NCBI GenBank assembly: GCA_025765615.1
Contig: JAIVFJ010000007.1
Span: 372,001 to 436,000, forward strand
Origin: Zopfochytrium polystomum
Lineage: Eukaryota > Chytridiomycota > Chytridiomycetes > Chytridiales > Chytridiaceae
Length of the DNA: 64,000 bases
Direction: 5' to 3'
Made by a program: the position numbers and the translations under genes. Positions 40,440 through 52,468 of the stretch are shown here, piece after piece (position 1 is the stretch's first letter; each line of letters opens with the position of its first letter). The notes beneath the pieces are model-generated. The model saw nothing but the letters and a program-made list of their open reading frames with translations, was not told where the DNA came from and did no database searches.

Positions 40440-43119
40440 TCAATGCCTTGAGGATAGCCCCCTCAACTTTTGCATCACCAATTCCAAAGTCTCCTTCCTC
40501 TCCTGCACCTCCAAATGCTTTGCCACGGCTTCATTCTCCTTGGCAAACTCTTTGATCTCCTGCCGACTCAGCTCGTAATACAGCTTCGCGTCCATATCCC
40601 GCGGGATCTGGAAAAAGAACTCGTTCACGAGCTCGACAGAAATAAACAGCACCGCGTGGTGCGTAAGCTTTTCCACGACCGCCGACAAGAAGGTCTCTGG
40701 GCAGCAGGATTTGCCCGGGGTCGTCGTGCTGCACGCGCGGCTCCGGATTGCTGCGTGCCGGCGCTGGAGAAGGGATGTGTGGTGTGTGAGATGGAGATAG
40801 CGCTGGCCAAGTGCGAGTTGGGCGGGGTCAATGCCGGTGGTATCCATGGTATCAGCGCCGGAGTCCTGCTGCTGGCGAAGGGCTGTTTGGATTTGCTTGA
40901 GAAGGGTGCGGAGCTTTCGCCGGCCGAGTGTTGACTTGATCGTGTTTATCTCGGTGTGCGCCTCGGCGATCTTCCGGTCGAAAAGAGCAACCGCCCGTTT
41001 TTGGGCATCTTTCCACTCCCCCTCCGAGCAGTCAACCTCCATTTTGAATGGCCTAATCGTGTTTTCTACTTGGTCAACTGTGTTTTTCGCGTCAGCTGTG
41101 AATAATGCAACGTAGAAAAAAATTCATGATGCACACCAGTTTGATTAAACTTGGATCTAATCAAATCGTTACTGAACTGCATGAGCTTGGCCCGAGTGCT
41201 TGGATGGTACTTGCTGACGCCCTCAGAGCATATCTGGTCCATGGTGTTGAGTAGAGTGTCGGCAACGACTTGCACACTTGATCGTCCAACCCCGCTCTTG
41301 GCGAGCTGAGAAGCCACCATGTCGACTCTCGTAACCCAGATCGGGTCCCCACAAACTTTTGTAAAAGCGTCCGTCTGCATCGCATCCGACCAGTACACGT
41401 CCGCACAAAGATCGAGAAGCTTTTCCTCCAGCATTTCCCGCACTTGCTCCTTCACCTGCTGCTTCCCATAGGTCCGCGCAAACTCGCGGAAACGCCCCTT
41501 CACGCTGTCCATCACCTCGGCAACGTACGACTCGGGGGACACACGGCGGTCGTCGTACTGCACCTTGAACTGATACCGAGCCTCGTCCAGCTCTGCCTGC
41601 ACAGCGTCAACGACTCGGTGAAGCCCACGGCCCATCTGCTCTTCCAGCACCTCCATAAGCCGACGACGGAGCGTCGGCGTACCGACGGTCACCTGAGAGC
41701 CGCGGAAAATCGGGTTCGCTTTGAAGTACGCATCCTCCGCGCGTATCACCGCTTGTGATGGACCCGACGACGCCTTGGTTTTACAAATCACTCCAACGTA
41801 GCCGAGTTTCAAGGGGTAATCGGAGTTCTGAAGGATGCTAACAGCCCGCTCGGGGTCGACTAGATCCATTTTCGTAATCACGCCAATAGTCCGGGTGCCT
41901 AAGGGATCAACTTTTCGGCTCGCGCGAAGCGCCTCTGAGTTTGCGAGGTCAACGTCTGCGGCGCAAACTGCAAGAATAATGTTGGTGTCCTTGATGTAGG
42001 ACTCGCAAAGGTCGGCAATCTTTTCTTTCAGGATCGCAGGTTGGTTTTTGTTGTGTATTTGAATGTATCCGGGAAGATCAACCATAGTAAGATCTGGAAC
42101 GTTCGGCGAATAGATTCGCAATTCGATCGGGACCGGTGACACGCATTCGGAGTCGGGCACAGCGAGGTTAAGGTCGGTCAAGGTTTTTTGCACCTTGCCG
42201 AAGTCCGTGATCTTGCCGAACCCGAGCTGAGGAAACTCGCTGTACTCTTCGGATGAGTTCGGATTGTGAATAAGCGTCAGCTCGATCGGCCGTCGCGTGA
42301 CCATGTTGTTACCCCTATTCGACGCGAAACGGTGAATATGGAATGAGGTGAATTCACATCGTGCGTAACTTACTTCGGGAGAAACTCATGCCCAACAATG
42401 GCTTCAAGAACGGAACTTTTTCCCGAGCTCTGAGACCCGACAACGACGATGCTTGGTAGCTTGAGATTTGAGTTCTGGACATTAACGGTTTTTAGCAAGT
42501 TTCTGACTTCGATCAGCTTCTTTGTCAAGATCATCAAATCGTGATCGGCTGGAGCTGACGGCTGTGGCACTGACGAAGGCGACCCACGTGCGGCTGACAC
42601 AAATGGCCGATTGATTGAATTGGCGGCGGTGTCACTAGATGACGAGAAGGATCCCGCAAAAGCGAGGTCTGGAAGCAGTCGGCTGCTTAGTTCAGTCGCT
42701 GCTTCGGAGATCGCCTCCACAAACGACTGCACCGCCCGATCAGCAGTGTTCCTAGCATTTTGAATCCACGGAGAGTGTTCGTCGTTGTTGCCTTCAGAGA
42801 AAACTATGCATAAGAAGTTGGCTATCCTCCTCGAGCTACTAGGTGGGAGCTCACTGTACCGTTTGATGAGTAGAATGCGAACGCGCCTGTACCCAAGGCT
42901 ACTGTAGCCAGCGCCACACCGCCGTAAGCGAAGATTCTTTGTGGAGAAGAACTCTTCACCACGAGGTCCCGATCTCGCACTAAAATGCATACGATTCAAT
43001 GCTTGTGGGTGCAAGGTTGAACGTCGAGGCTGCCGGAGTAATCCACTGCCGTAGCGGATCAAGGCAGTCGCTGCCGACACCCGTGGGGGTGTGGGCAGAA
43101 ACGGCATGATTTGTGCCAC
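40440..43119 (-). CDS. MGM1: Mitochondrial inner-membrane dynamin Mgm1/OPA1
   Basis: GTPase for inner-membrane fusion and cristae shape. Exons run from 43119 (or ATG 43107), join [11 protein letters not shown] across 42307-42372, join [13 protein letters not shown] near 41105-41150, and end at 40440. Motifs: G1 [40 protein letters not shown]3 DLPGYIQI, G4 TKMD. The C-terminal part reads [20 protein letters not shown] and [16 protein letters not shown]. The N terminus is a basic targeting sequence ([20 protein letters not shown]). The inner-membrane anchor [20 protein letters not shown] is in another frame (42865-42960), so an indel or unseen intron lies upstream of it. Only 26 bp separate it from the Dcn1 stop. 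Confidence 0.9.
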
Positions 43120-43144
43120 AAATGATTCTGACGATATGTCATGT

Positions 43145-44458
43145 CTATTGCTCCTTTTCCTTCATATACGTCACAAAGTCGTCTATCAACACAGGCCATG
43201 CCCCATCATCCTCATGACTGGAAAAATCGTCCTTGAATGCGTTGACGAAGTCCAAAAACTATGGAGAGAAGGAATGGCAAAATTAAGCAGCCGATTTACA
43301 CCGATAAGCGCGAAAGTAAGTTCTGACCAGATTCCATGTGTCCTTGCTGATCGCTTTTTTGTGGTTGGTCGTCAGAAACTCGGTCCAATCGTCCAGGAAC
43401 TTGTACCGCCCTGATAACAAAAGACCCCAAAATGCCACCGCCGTTTCCAGATCTAGCGGGGAATAAGACATTAAGGAATGAACCAAAGCATCAAAGTCGA
43501 ATTGCTCCGCGACGCGCTTACCCAAACTCTTCTGTCCAGTCTGCTTCGCAAAGTTGAAAGTGTATTGATAGATTTGTTTGAACTTTGCAGGATCATCGAG
43601 CTCCGACCGCATCACCGCCAGCGAGCTTTTCATCTTGTCAATTGAATCGCATCTACGCCAAAACAGAAAAGGCAGTCAGCACGCGAATCCAAAGGAGTTA
43701 GTTTGGAAGAGGACCAGCAAAGAAGCAAACTGCTTACCCCAACGCAGTCCACCCTGCAATCCATCCCTCCCTCCCAAACTCGCACATATTCTCGCACTTC
43801 AAGTGCCACGCGAGCACGAGCGTCACAACATCCGCCGGATCAACCCCGAGCGCCTGACACAGCGCCTCCGTCCCTTCCACTCCCGATGATTTCCCCGCCT
43901 ACCGTCTGCCGCCTTGAACTCGTCAAAAAGCTTATTTAACTTCGTGGTGTCGACGCGCGAAGTTGTGCCGGCCGGCTGTGAAGGCATATCTTGAAAGTAC
44001 GAGTCGGCGGCACGGTCGAGGTTCCAGTCTGAGAGGTTTGAAGGAGGTGGGAAGGCCAAGGGATCAGCTCGGGGGGAGTAGAAGCGACACGATCGTGGTC
44101 GAAAGGGTTATAGCGCGATCGAATGCGTAATGGCTCCAAGTGCAGCCTTCCTCTCGACGAAGCGCTGATCCACCCGAACTCAACTGTGCTTTTGCAGCGC
44201 CGCCGTTGCTGCCTTTTCACTTTTGCGAGTGAATAGGGCCGTACCAGCGGGTTGGTACAGACGAATAAGGAGAACGGTCAGTCGGCTAGATCTTAAGAGA
44301 GCACGGGAAACAGAGCTGCCTGCATGACATACGTTGCGTTTGTGATCGCCATGAACTGCTTAATCTTCTCTTTGTTGCTCTATGAACACATCGGATCAAC
44401 AGACGTCAAACGGAGTCTTCTCCGGCAGCCAGATGTTGTACATGCGCAGTCTTACCAT
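43145..44458 (-). CDS. DCN1: Dcn1, defective-in-cullin-neddylation protein
   Basis: Scaffold E3 that promotes Nedd8 transfer to cullins. The start is an ATG alone (44456-44458) followed by a GTAAGA donor. Later exons give [16 protein letters not shown] and [20 protein letters not shown], a UBA-like domain. Then LNKLFDEFK and [20 protein letters not shown], and the PONY domain: [56 protein letters not shown]. The last exon gives [20 protein letters not shown], stop at 43145. Between [10 protein letters not shown] and GVEGTEALC the frame changes by one base at 43893-43896. A 29-nt GT-AG intron (43874-43902) would also keep frame but deletes about nine residues. Confidence 0.9.
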
Positions 44459-44619
44459 CTTGCGGGGTGAGCTTGGGTTGACTCGATTACAAGAAAGGCT
44501 TGGGGTTGATCAAAATTTCTTCGCCACCGAGTTGGTGCCAAGTCGCTTTGCACCCTGCGCTTTATTGAACGCTGCACATAAGAGCCGCATTTTCACCCAC
44601 ATTTTCACCGCCCGCCTTT

Positions 44620-47043
44620 TCAGTTCTGCATTCCGTTATCCTGTTTCAAACTTGAGCGACCAGCCTGGAGAAAGGGAAAGTAGATAATTAGGGCTGTTCC
44701 CAGAGTGAACTGGAAAGAATAGGGAACTGACCCTCATCATTTCATCAACCAACAGGAAGTTGCTTGCGATAACAGAGCTTGGGAACGGCAGTGGTAGAGC
44801 ACGCTTTAGTTGCATGGATTCACGACTATTACGTTACATTTCAATCCCCTTACCAAGAGTGCAGCAGATGGCGGTGAACGCGATAGTTGTCCCAAATTCC
44901 TTCAGCAGCGGGATCTAACGTTTCACCCGTCTTCAGGTCCACTCCGACGACGTGTCCCTCCGCATACTCCTCCTGGAGAAAAAAAGCAGACAATGGAGTA
45001 AGGAGGCTGAGCGAATCTAGCAAACCATGTTACCTGCAAAGCAACGATAACGTCCTGGGCATCAAATCCGCCGTTTCGCGCCAGAACTTTTGGGATGACC
45101 AGTAAAGCATCTGCAAACGCTTGGACACCCATCTTGGCTCTTCCCTTTACAGAGCTCTTGAATTTGTTCAAGTGGGCCGACAAAGCGACTTGGAACGCGC
45201 CTGCACCGGGGACGACGTATTCGTCTTCAATCGCGTTCTTCACGGCGCGAAGTCCATCGCGTACTGCGTCGTTGATTTGATTGATAACATGCGAGTTCGG
45301 GCCTGTTGCCAAAAGACGCAGAGTAAACACATAGGTCATTGAATGAGTGGACGATGGGCAGTTTTCATTACCTGTGATGAGAATGGTGACGGATTTGGGA
45401 TTCTCGACGTTTTCAATGAAGGTGAATTTCTCCTCCCCCAAAACGTGTTCGTAGGCTAGACCACATGTTCCAAGAACGGACGCGTCAAGGTCGTCCACAG
45501 AATTTTGCGCGGTCCCACCGCAGCACAGTTGAAGACTATGGCAGGTGTCAGAAGGGCTATCCGATTAATAGAACGGTCAACTCACCGCTCCATATTCCTC
45601 CTTTTGGCACGCCTCAATGCGAGAATGTTGTGTTTTGCCAAAACATCGAGACTGAGGGGATCGATGCCTTTCTGGTTGATGATAATAAAACCCTTCTTGG
45701 TGCCCTCGCACACCTTCTCTTTGAATTCGACGATCTTTTTCAAGCGTTGGTCGACAAATCGCCGTTCTGACTCAACAAGCTTCTCTCGCTGCTCGCTGGA
45801 ATTGTAGAAGAATCCAGAATTGATCTCGCTGGCGGTCACGCGAAATGGGAAAGGTGATTTAAGTGTCAGCTTCGAACATAAAGACATTTAGCAGGACGCA
45901 ACGGACCTCTTTTCGTACTCCAGGCCAACATTCAGCGTCAGAACGAAAGCATCCTCAACCCGCTTTGGCATATCGGGGTGGCGCGCCCCGTGGTCCATGA
46001 CAAGACCCTTCACCAGCCGAGAGTCCGCCTCACTCTTGTGCATCATCTTCATGATCTCCACCATGTGCAGGTCTATTGGTTCGCCTTCCTTCCGTATGCT
46101 CAAAACAGCATCGACAACAGCTTCCATGAGCGGATCGGCAACTTCGGGCCGAACTTTTGTCCTCAGAGATGTTCGGGCAACGTTGATGAGAAGTTCGCGG
46201 TCGATATTCTTTTTCACTTTGAACGTCTCCAGAAACTTCGATTGAGGTAATCACGCGTTTATTAAAGCATCAGTTCAAATCAATTTCCATGAATAAAACA
46301 GAATTTACTTACATTCAGTGCTTCCTTCTTGGCGATCTCGAACCCTTCCGTCAAAACGCGTGGATGAAGACCCTCGGAAACGTAGCGATCGGCTTGCTTT
46401 AGCAACTCGCCAATGAGGAGCACATTCGTCGTCGTCCCGTCTCCAGTGACTTCATCTTGCGCGGTAGCCGCACGGGCAATCATGGCTGCAGTCGGGTTTT
46501 GAATTTGCTAGTTGAATAAACGGGTGAGCTTTGACGTCACAGAAACGTTGCAAGCGAGGAGATGCGAGCTTGTTACCATTTCATTTAGAAGAACCTTTCC
46601 ATCTTTGGTGAGCTTGATGTCTCCAGCGCCGCCGACGAGCCTGCGAAAGCCAAAAGAGTCGCCGTCAGATCTAACGATGATGGGCGATCCAGCACTCCAC
46701 CAACATTTTGATCGTTCCTTTCGGTCCAAGATTGGTCATAACAACTTCCTGCAATCCAGCGGCCGCATTGATGTTGACCTGAAGAGCCTGGCCGCGCCGA
46801 GCGACCTCGGCTTTTGGGTTGACGAGTTGAACCGCTGCTGAGGCCCTGCAGGAAGATTGAAATCAATGGTTGGTGGGTCTGCTTGCCCTGAGCAGGCTAT
46901 ATGCGTTGCGATGGCCGTCGCTGCGAACCACACGAGCGTTGGTGAATGGTGCCATCGGCATGGGCAACTCCATGCATGGTGTGATGTTACAATCGAGGAG
47001 CTGGGGTATCAAACGCGTGTGCTGCGCTTAGGAGAACTCACAT
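44620..47043 (-). CDS. CCT6: T-complex protein 1 subunit zeta (CCT6)
   Basis: Subunit of the cytosolic chaperonin TRiC/CCT folding actin and tubulin. The protein starts [20 protein letters not shown], then [52 protein letters not shown] (ATP site), [56 protein letters not shown]. It ends [17 protein letters not shown] and [11 protein letters not shown]. These are zeta-type features. The start codon itself is split: AT at 47042-47043, then a 196-nt intron with a GTGAGT donor, then G at 46845. The alternative would be an unrelated upstream exon, but the phase and MASAAV fit are exact. About ten introns in total. Divergent from the next gene. Confidence 0.92.
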
Positions 47044-47091
47044 GTCAGATGGTTTTTGCTTTTTCTTTTTCTTTGAATACTTTGACAATCC

Positions 47092-48467
47092 ATGGTAAAC
47101 TTCCAACAACAAAGCGTCAAGCTCCCCGACCCGCATTCAAGAGCATGGGGATCCTCGTGGCTTAGCAGCTCATTCCCGCGGCTGAAAACCTTACGACGAC
47201 TGATGGCATCGATTGTGCTTGGTGCTTTTCTGTGGCAGTCATTTAAAAGGAACGAAAGCAGCTCGAAGTTGGAGGAGGTCCTCCAGTCAGGCGAGGTACA
47301 GTCCTATTCGAAATGATTGCTCGCATTGAAAGCTGATAATTCGGTTTATTGATGTACTTGAATATCAACTTCAAGTAGACAAGCGTCAAAAATATGACGA
47401 TTCATCTCGTGACGCAGTGGTACTGGCCGTCGAATCGACAGCGGGCGGCCGAGTTCGTATTCACCCTCGCGAAAAATGTTAATTCCACGGACATTGACTT
47501 CATTCACCTTCTACAACCGGTCTCACCGCGTTTGCCACCAAATCCGCTGAATCACGTTTTGCAGCGCTACTTCGCACCTTCGACTGTGCTGGATCCGTAC
47601 TTTCCGATGGAGAGGTTTCTCAGAAAGGTGCGCGTGGACCAAGCCAAATTTCAAGGCCGCTTGCGAATTGGTGATGCATTGGCGCTTGCGTCAACGTTTC
47701 CCGGAAGACCCACAAAGCCGATGTTGAAGAGGCGAATGCACGGACGCGGATCGAAGGCGAACTACCGTCGTGGGGTCGAGAAGCCTTCAACAGTTGTTGT
47801 TTTGGCGAACTTGGATATTTACTTTGACTCAACCCTGTCACTGCTTGGGACCTCGATGGACTCGGACCTGTCTCCGTTTACATCCTTCTTTCTCTCCCGT
47901 TGGGAGTCTCCCACCCTACCGGCTCCCGTCACGGATAGCAGACTGCCTGACCAATGCGGACCTGCATTTATTGGTTCCCACGACGCATTTATTTTTGTGC
48001 CGCCCCTGCCAGACGCTCTGGTGGATCGAACTACTGAGCTCGAAATTGGTGCTTGGGGAGTTGAGGCACGCCTCCTCTGGGAATTTGAGCAAGTGGGAAT
48101 TGAAGGGCGAAACCCCTGCTTGGACATCAAAGCTTGGCACGTGCACGGTGGACGGCGAAACAGTTCTCAGTCTTTGAACCAAACTGCTGCAAAGGATGTC
48201 GAGTGGGAGCGCGTGCGAGCGGAGGCTCTCGGGTTGACAGTGGAGGAAACTGACTTCGGCGAAGGGGAAAGAAGAGACGACGGCGAGGAAGGAGACAGCC
48301 GTGTGGAGTTTGGCGAGGAGGACAGCCGGGGCGACGGCGGCCGGCGCGCCATGCCCGTGGTGAACACTGGCGGGCGTAGCTCGATAGCATTTCCGGACGG
48401 CCTGGTGCGGACGCGGCCCCGACTGGTTGACGAGCTCTGGGGAGCAGGAGGCCGCTGGAAACGGTGA
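47092..48467 (+). CDS. Type II membrane-anchored protein, possible glycosyltransferase, family unknown
   Basis: Two exons (47092-47295, 47379-48467) join at QSGE|TSVKNMTIHLVTQWYWPS. The N terminus has a short hydrophobic helix (RLMASIVLGAFLWQSFKRN), so the bulk would be lumenal. The globular part includes STVVVLANLDIYFDSTLSLL, then SRWESP, GSHDAFIFVPPLPD and EIGAWGVEARLLWEFEQVGI, followed by NPCLDIKAWHVHGG. The N-x-D-I-Y-F-D element and the Trp/Gly pattern suggest a nucleotide-sugar enzyme by inference only. The last 90 residues are Glu/Gly-rich and likely disordered. ATG 47203 is an alternative start. The promoter is shared with CCT6. Confidence 0.65.
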
Positions 48468-49290
48468 CGAAAGTAAATAGTGTGAAAAATTTTCATGTTT
48501 TGGTGGCTGGAAGAGCGCGCGACCACACCAGAAGAAACTGAATGTCGTGTCACCAAACAAATAATATCACGTGATATTCCCTTAAATTTTCGGCCGCTCT
48601 GTCTGTCCCCCACTCGGTCTTGCCCAGTCTGCATCGCCGATTGCATGTGTTTATTTGATTCTGTCTCTGTCACTCTCTGTCTCTGTCTCTCTGTCTCTCT
48701 GCAGATAAAGCTTCTTTGGAAATCCAACCGCTTCCAAAATCGTAGAAAAATCAAAAAAAAAAAGAGACAGAGCCGTCACCTTCCAACCCCCAACTGTTCC
48801 CTCTACCTCATCGGACAGCCTCTCGGGCGTGCCCAGTTCTCGCATCGCCGCCTCAGTCGTAGTCCGCGTGCCCCATCCCGCACATTCCGTATTCCCTCTT
48901 GTCGCTCATCCTTCTCCATCTCTTCAGCTTTTGGTCCTCACTGCTCGCACGCGCACACGTCACATCCGTCCTCGCATCACAGCCAACCCCCCGTCAACAA
49001 CTCTCAAGCTTTGCTGCGCAAGAAGCAAGTACCTCGTCACGCTTTATCCAAGTCGTCGCTGCCCGCCTCGTTGTGACATCCGTAGAATCAGCTCACAGAC
49101 CGGTCGATTGCGTCATCAAACTCCGATCCAACCCCGCTCTCACCCTCCAAGCCTCATCCCAGCAGATCTCTTTCTTGGGATACCCCCCTCTTCGAAATCG
49201 TTCTTCTCCATCCGCAACCCCGAGTGCAACGCCAACTACGTTCTCCTTGACTCTGTGATCCTTGTGAATCCTTATCTTCAGAAAGACATC
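48468..49290. other. Intergenic region and C/T-rich leader
   Basis: Contains a TCTCTGTC-type simple repeat (48661-48702) and a long C/T-rich stretch before the next ATG, probably its promoter and 5' UTR. No gene supported. Confidence 0.45.
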
Positions 49291-49983
49291 ATGGCTGCCA
49301 CCTTCAACAACAACGGCCCCAACGCTGGCAACGGTTACGGGATGGTCCCTCCTCCCCTCGGTAAGTGGATGCTCCATTAATTATGCCCTTTTTCGTTGCT
49401 CACACATTTATTAGATGTAAGTGGATTCGTCTACTGTCCCCCGGGTTGGGACGAAGCGAGGCTGAGATCCGGCCCAGACGCCGAAGCCATCGGGTTAGTA
49501 CTGTACCACCCATTTCAGGGACTCGTGCTAACTGATGCTGCCAGAAAAATTGCTATGGAAACTTTCACCGACATCAGCTACATCAAGGAGAAAAATGCTA
49601 TCCAGATCTCCGGAGAAACGCATGACGAGGTTTACGCTGCGTAAGTGCTCGCATCTTGATTGCGTTATTGCTCAATGGCTGACTTCCGTTGCAGGCAAAA
49701 CCAGTTGAACAACATTTTCTTTCCCGTTATCGTCAAGTCAAAGCGTCAGTGGGCCCGTCCGGACCGTCCCGGCGGCTGGGGTCAACGCCGCGACGCCCAG
49801 TTCAACAACTCTCCGCTCCGTAAGATGCGATCGGAGAGTTCTCTCGGCCTTGCGGGTCACCCTCCGGCTGCCGCAACTGGCGGTCTTCACGGCTCTGGCG
49901 GACACGGGGGTTTCCAGAGGCAATCGATGGGCTTCAACCCTCGCAATTCGTCGGGACCGCAGGCGGTCGGGCAGTGGCGTTGA
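49291..49983 (+). CDS. Small KH-like RNA-binding protein, function unknown
   Basis: Four exons give about 175 residues. The start MAATFNNNGPNAGNGYGMVP is followed by DVSGFVYCPPGWDEARLRSG. Next comes IGKIAMETFTDISYIKEKNA then IQISGETHDEVYAAQNQLNN. This has the beta-alpha-beta spacing of a KH-like fold, though the GxxG loop is not clear. The C terminus is Arg/Gly/Ser-rich (RPDRPGGWGQRRDAQFNN, GGLHGSGGHGGFQRQS), typical of RNA-binding tails. Introns fall after PPL, inside IG, and inside VYAA. I do not recognise the family. Confidence 0.7.
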
Positions 49984-50645
49984 ATCGGTCTGCCCAGAAG
50001 CGGCCTGAGAATGGGTTTGTGCCGCCCACCTCGAAGTGGATAACGGCCTTTCCCCCAAGCCAGCTGTGTACATCTTCAGCTTTCATGCACATTATCGTTT
50101 TTGCACCGCGGGCGAGCTTGAGATCAGCGTGCGCAGGAAATGGAGCGGTAGTCACTGGTGACGGGTTTGACGACTTCAAACTCCTACCACTTTAAATGAC
50201 ACCCGGAAGAGACGTTAGAACCGGTACCCCTCTTTCGCTTTCGCAGATTGATCCTCTTGGTTTTCGACCGAAGCAGTCCTCGAAGAGTGCTCAAGGTTGT
50301 TGCCGAGTAATCCAGCTCGTCTGTCCAATAAAGAACATAAACCGCTTGAAATCCACCTTCATCCCGTTAGCTTTTGCTGCGAAGGCCCATCGTTCTGGCC
50401 GAGCGAGCTGAGGTGGACACCGGTAAAATAAACCGGCCCCATGAGTGTTCCCGTGGGCGGCCCCCTGATGAAAGCGGAAAGTGTGGTATCGTGCAGACTC
50501 ATTCCCAATCTGCCTGTTCGCGCGCTGGCGTTGCTGGCTCAGCCAAGTGTGCTTCGCCCTTTGGGCTTCCTAGAATATGTAAAAACCGAAAGAGGAAATT
50601 TGTTCGACAATTGTCTTCGGCAATCCCCTCAGCCCAACTCCCACC
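49984..50645. other. Intergenic region
   Basis: No gene seen. It includes an AATAAA-like signal near 50329 (CAATAAAG) and the promoter of the SET gene. Confidence 0.4.
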
Positions 50646-52027
50646 ATGGCACGTTCAACGGCGAGTGCAGCGCAGCAACCCTGCCCGAAGGCCGCTGGAA
50701 TGGACAGCATTAACGTCCACAGCGACACTAGCAGCAGCAACAGCAAGAGCAATTTGTACAGCAGCTTCGACAACAACAGCAACCACAACAATCACCACAG
50801 CAACCGTTCATTGCAACGAAGGCCACCCCCCCAGGCCCATAGCGGCACAGTGTCCAATTTGGGCGCTGTTATCATTGCGGTTGTCTCCCTCACAACTGGA
50901 TTGCTGGTGAGGAGTTGGTGCAGAGATTCTGAACGGACACGTCTAACAACATCATCTTTGGCAAGGACAGATTCAATCGGCTGTGCCCAGGATCGACCTG
51001 TCAGCGGTCTCATCCTCGCTCTTTCCCTTGGTCTCGCCCTTCCTCGCCGTCTTGCCCACTCACTGGCCCGGCCAATGCCCGACCGTCCCAGCTGGCGCCA
51101 CAGCAACCGACAATTCGACAAGCGCAATCGACCTGAGCGCTGCAACCCAGGCATCCTCCCATTCGGCGTCTTCATCTTCATCGTCGAACCCCACCGTCCA
51201 GGCGTACGAGGCAGCCAAGGGCTACCGCACTTCCTTCGGCCACAGCGAGTTCCGGCGGTACCTCGCCATCGACGTGATCCACACCACCGAGATCGAGCCG
51301 TCGATTGCGCCGCTCGTCCTCGCCCACGACGTGTACAAAGACGACATTTACGCCGCGGACAACGTCGGGTACGACCGATGGAAGCAGCAGCTGGCGTGGG
51401 TCCTGGACGGAGGGCTGGCCGACGACGATCGCTTCCACGTCCGTTGGATCTCCAAGCATAAGGGGTACGGCGTGTTTGCGAACGTCAACATCGGAAAAAG
51501 TATGCCGGTCGCAGTGTACACTGGGGTCATTACGAATGGTGAGTTGCCCCGGCGCTCGTGGATGCAGTTTTTACTTGACGTCTGACATATTGTTGCCAAC
51601 CCCCCTGCAACGCGCAGGCTCCATCTCAGACTACATGTGGACGTACCCATCCGTCATCATCGATCCCGCCACCAACGAGCCGCTGAACCTCGGCATCGAC
51701 GCCAAGTCCCGCGGGAACTGGGCTCGCTTCATCAACCACGAGGACGTGCCAAACTGCGACCCCGTGCATATCCCGTACAAAAACATTTGGCACGTTGTGT
51801 ACGTCTCGAACCGGATCATTGAGGCGGGCGAGGAGGTGACCGTGTCCTACGGGGAGGCGTACTGGCTGAGCAGGCCCGGGAGGAAGGTGCTGCCGGGAAA
51901 GACAGAGCCTGAGCCTGTGGAATTCTCGGAGCCGGGAACGGTGTATGGGGTGCAGGCAGAGGGTATGGAAATGGCGGAGGACGTGCCGAAGGTGGAAGAA
52001 GGGTCGAAGGCGATTGGGAGAAAGTGA
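50646..52027 (+). CDS. SET-domain protein with hydrophobic N terminus
   Basis: Probable lysine methyltransferase. Exons 50646-50906, 50971-51539 and 51618-52027 join in phase. A Ser/Asn-rich N tail (residues 20-55) is followed by a hydrophobic helix (LGAVIIAVVSLTTGLL) and a second hydrophobic stretch (LFPLVSPFLAVLP). The SET core follows: GYGVFANVNIGKSMPVAVYT, then WARFINHEDVPNCDPVH (the N-H-x-x-x-x-N-C pocket) and EAGEEVTVSYGEAYW. No post-SET Cys cluster is present. Most SET proteins are soluble, so a membrane anchor would be unusual. The target is unknown. Confidence 0.78.
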
Positions 52028-52468
52028 TCATGTTATTTGAGGTGTGGCGTCGATATATCGATGTGCTTACAAGTCGTTACCATTTTCCTTGTCGCGTTCC
52101 TATTGCAAACCAGATTCTTGGATTTGATCAAAATATTTAAAAGGAATGAGATGCTCTGTCTGTAGTCCAGTGCTTGTCCAAATGCTGGCCAGCCAGACAG
52201 ACAAACATCCAGAATTGAAAGGTTGAACCAATCAATCTGACTGCACAAGAATACTGCAAAAATTGGAAGGAGGTTGGCTTGTCATGCAACTAAAATTGGT
52301 AAGCATTCTCCAACAGTTTCGCACACAATAAAATGCCTGTTCGATCTTGTTTGTCGTTCATGTATCCACTCTTTCAGAAGAAGTTCCAAAGCGGGTGACT
52401 GCGGGCCGTCCAAACACTTCCGCCTTGGCATGCGCATCCATATTCATTCTTCGCAGAGGAACTCATAC
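52028..52468. other. Intergenic region
   Basis: A/T-rich near 52080-52140. No gene supported, although the reading frame of the next gene stays open upstream to 52274. Confidence 0.35.

Noticed and set aside
44758..44838. tRNA-like A-box sequence (TGGTAGAGCACG)
   Set aside because: No B box, no acceptor stem pairing, and it lies within a late intron of CCT6 on the other strand.
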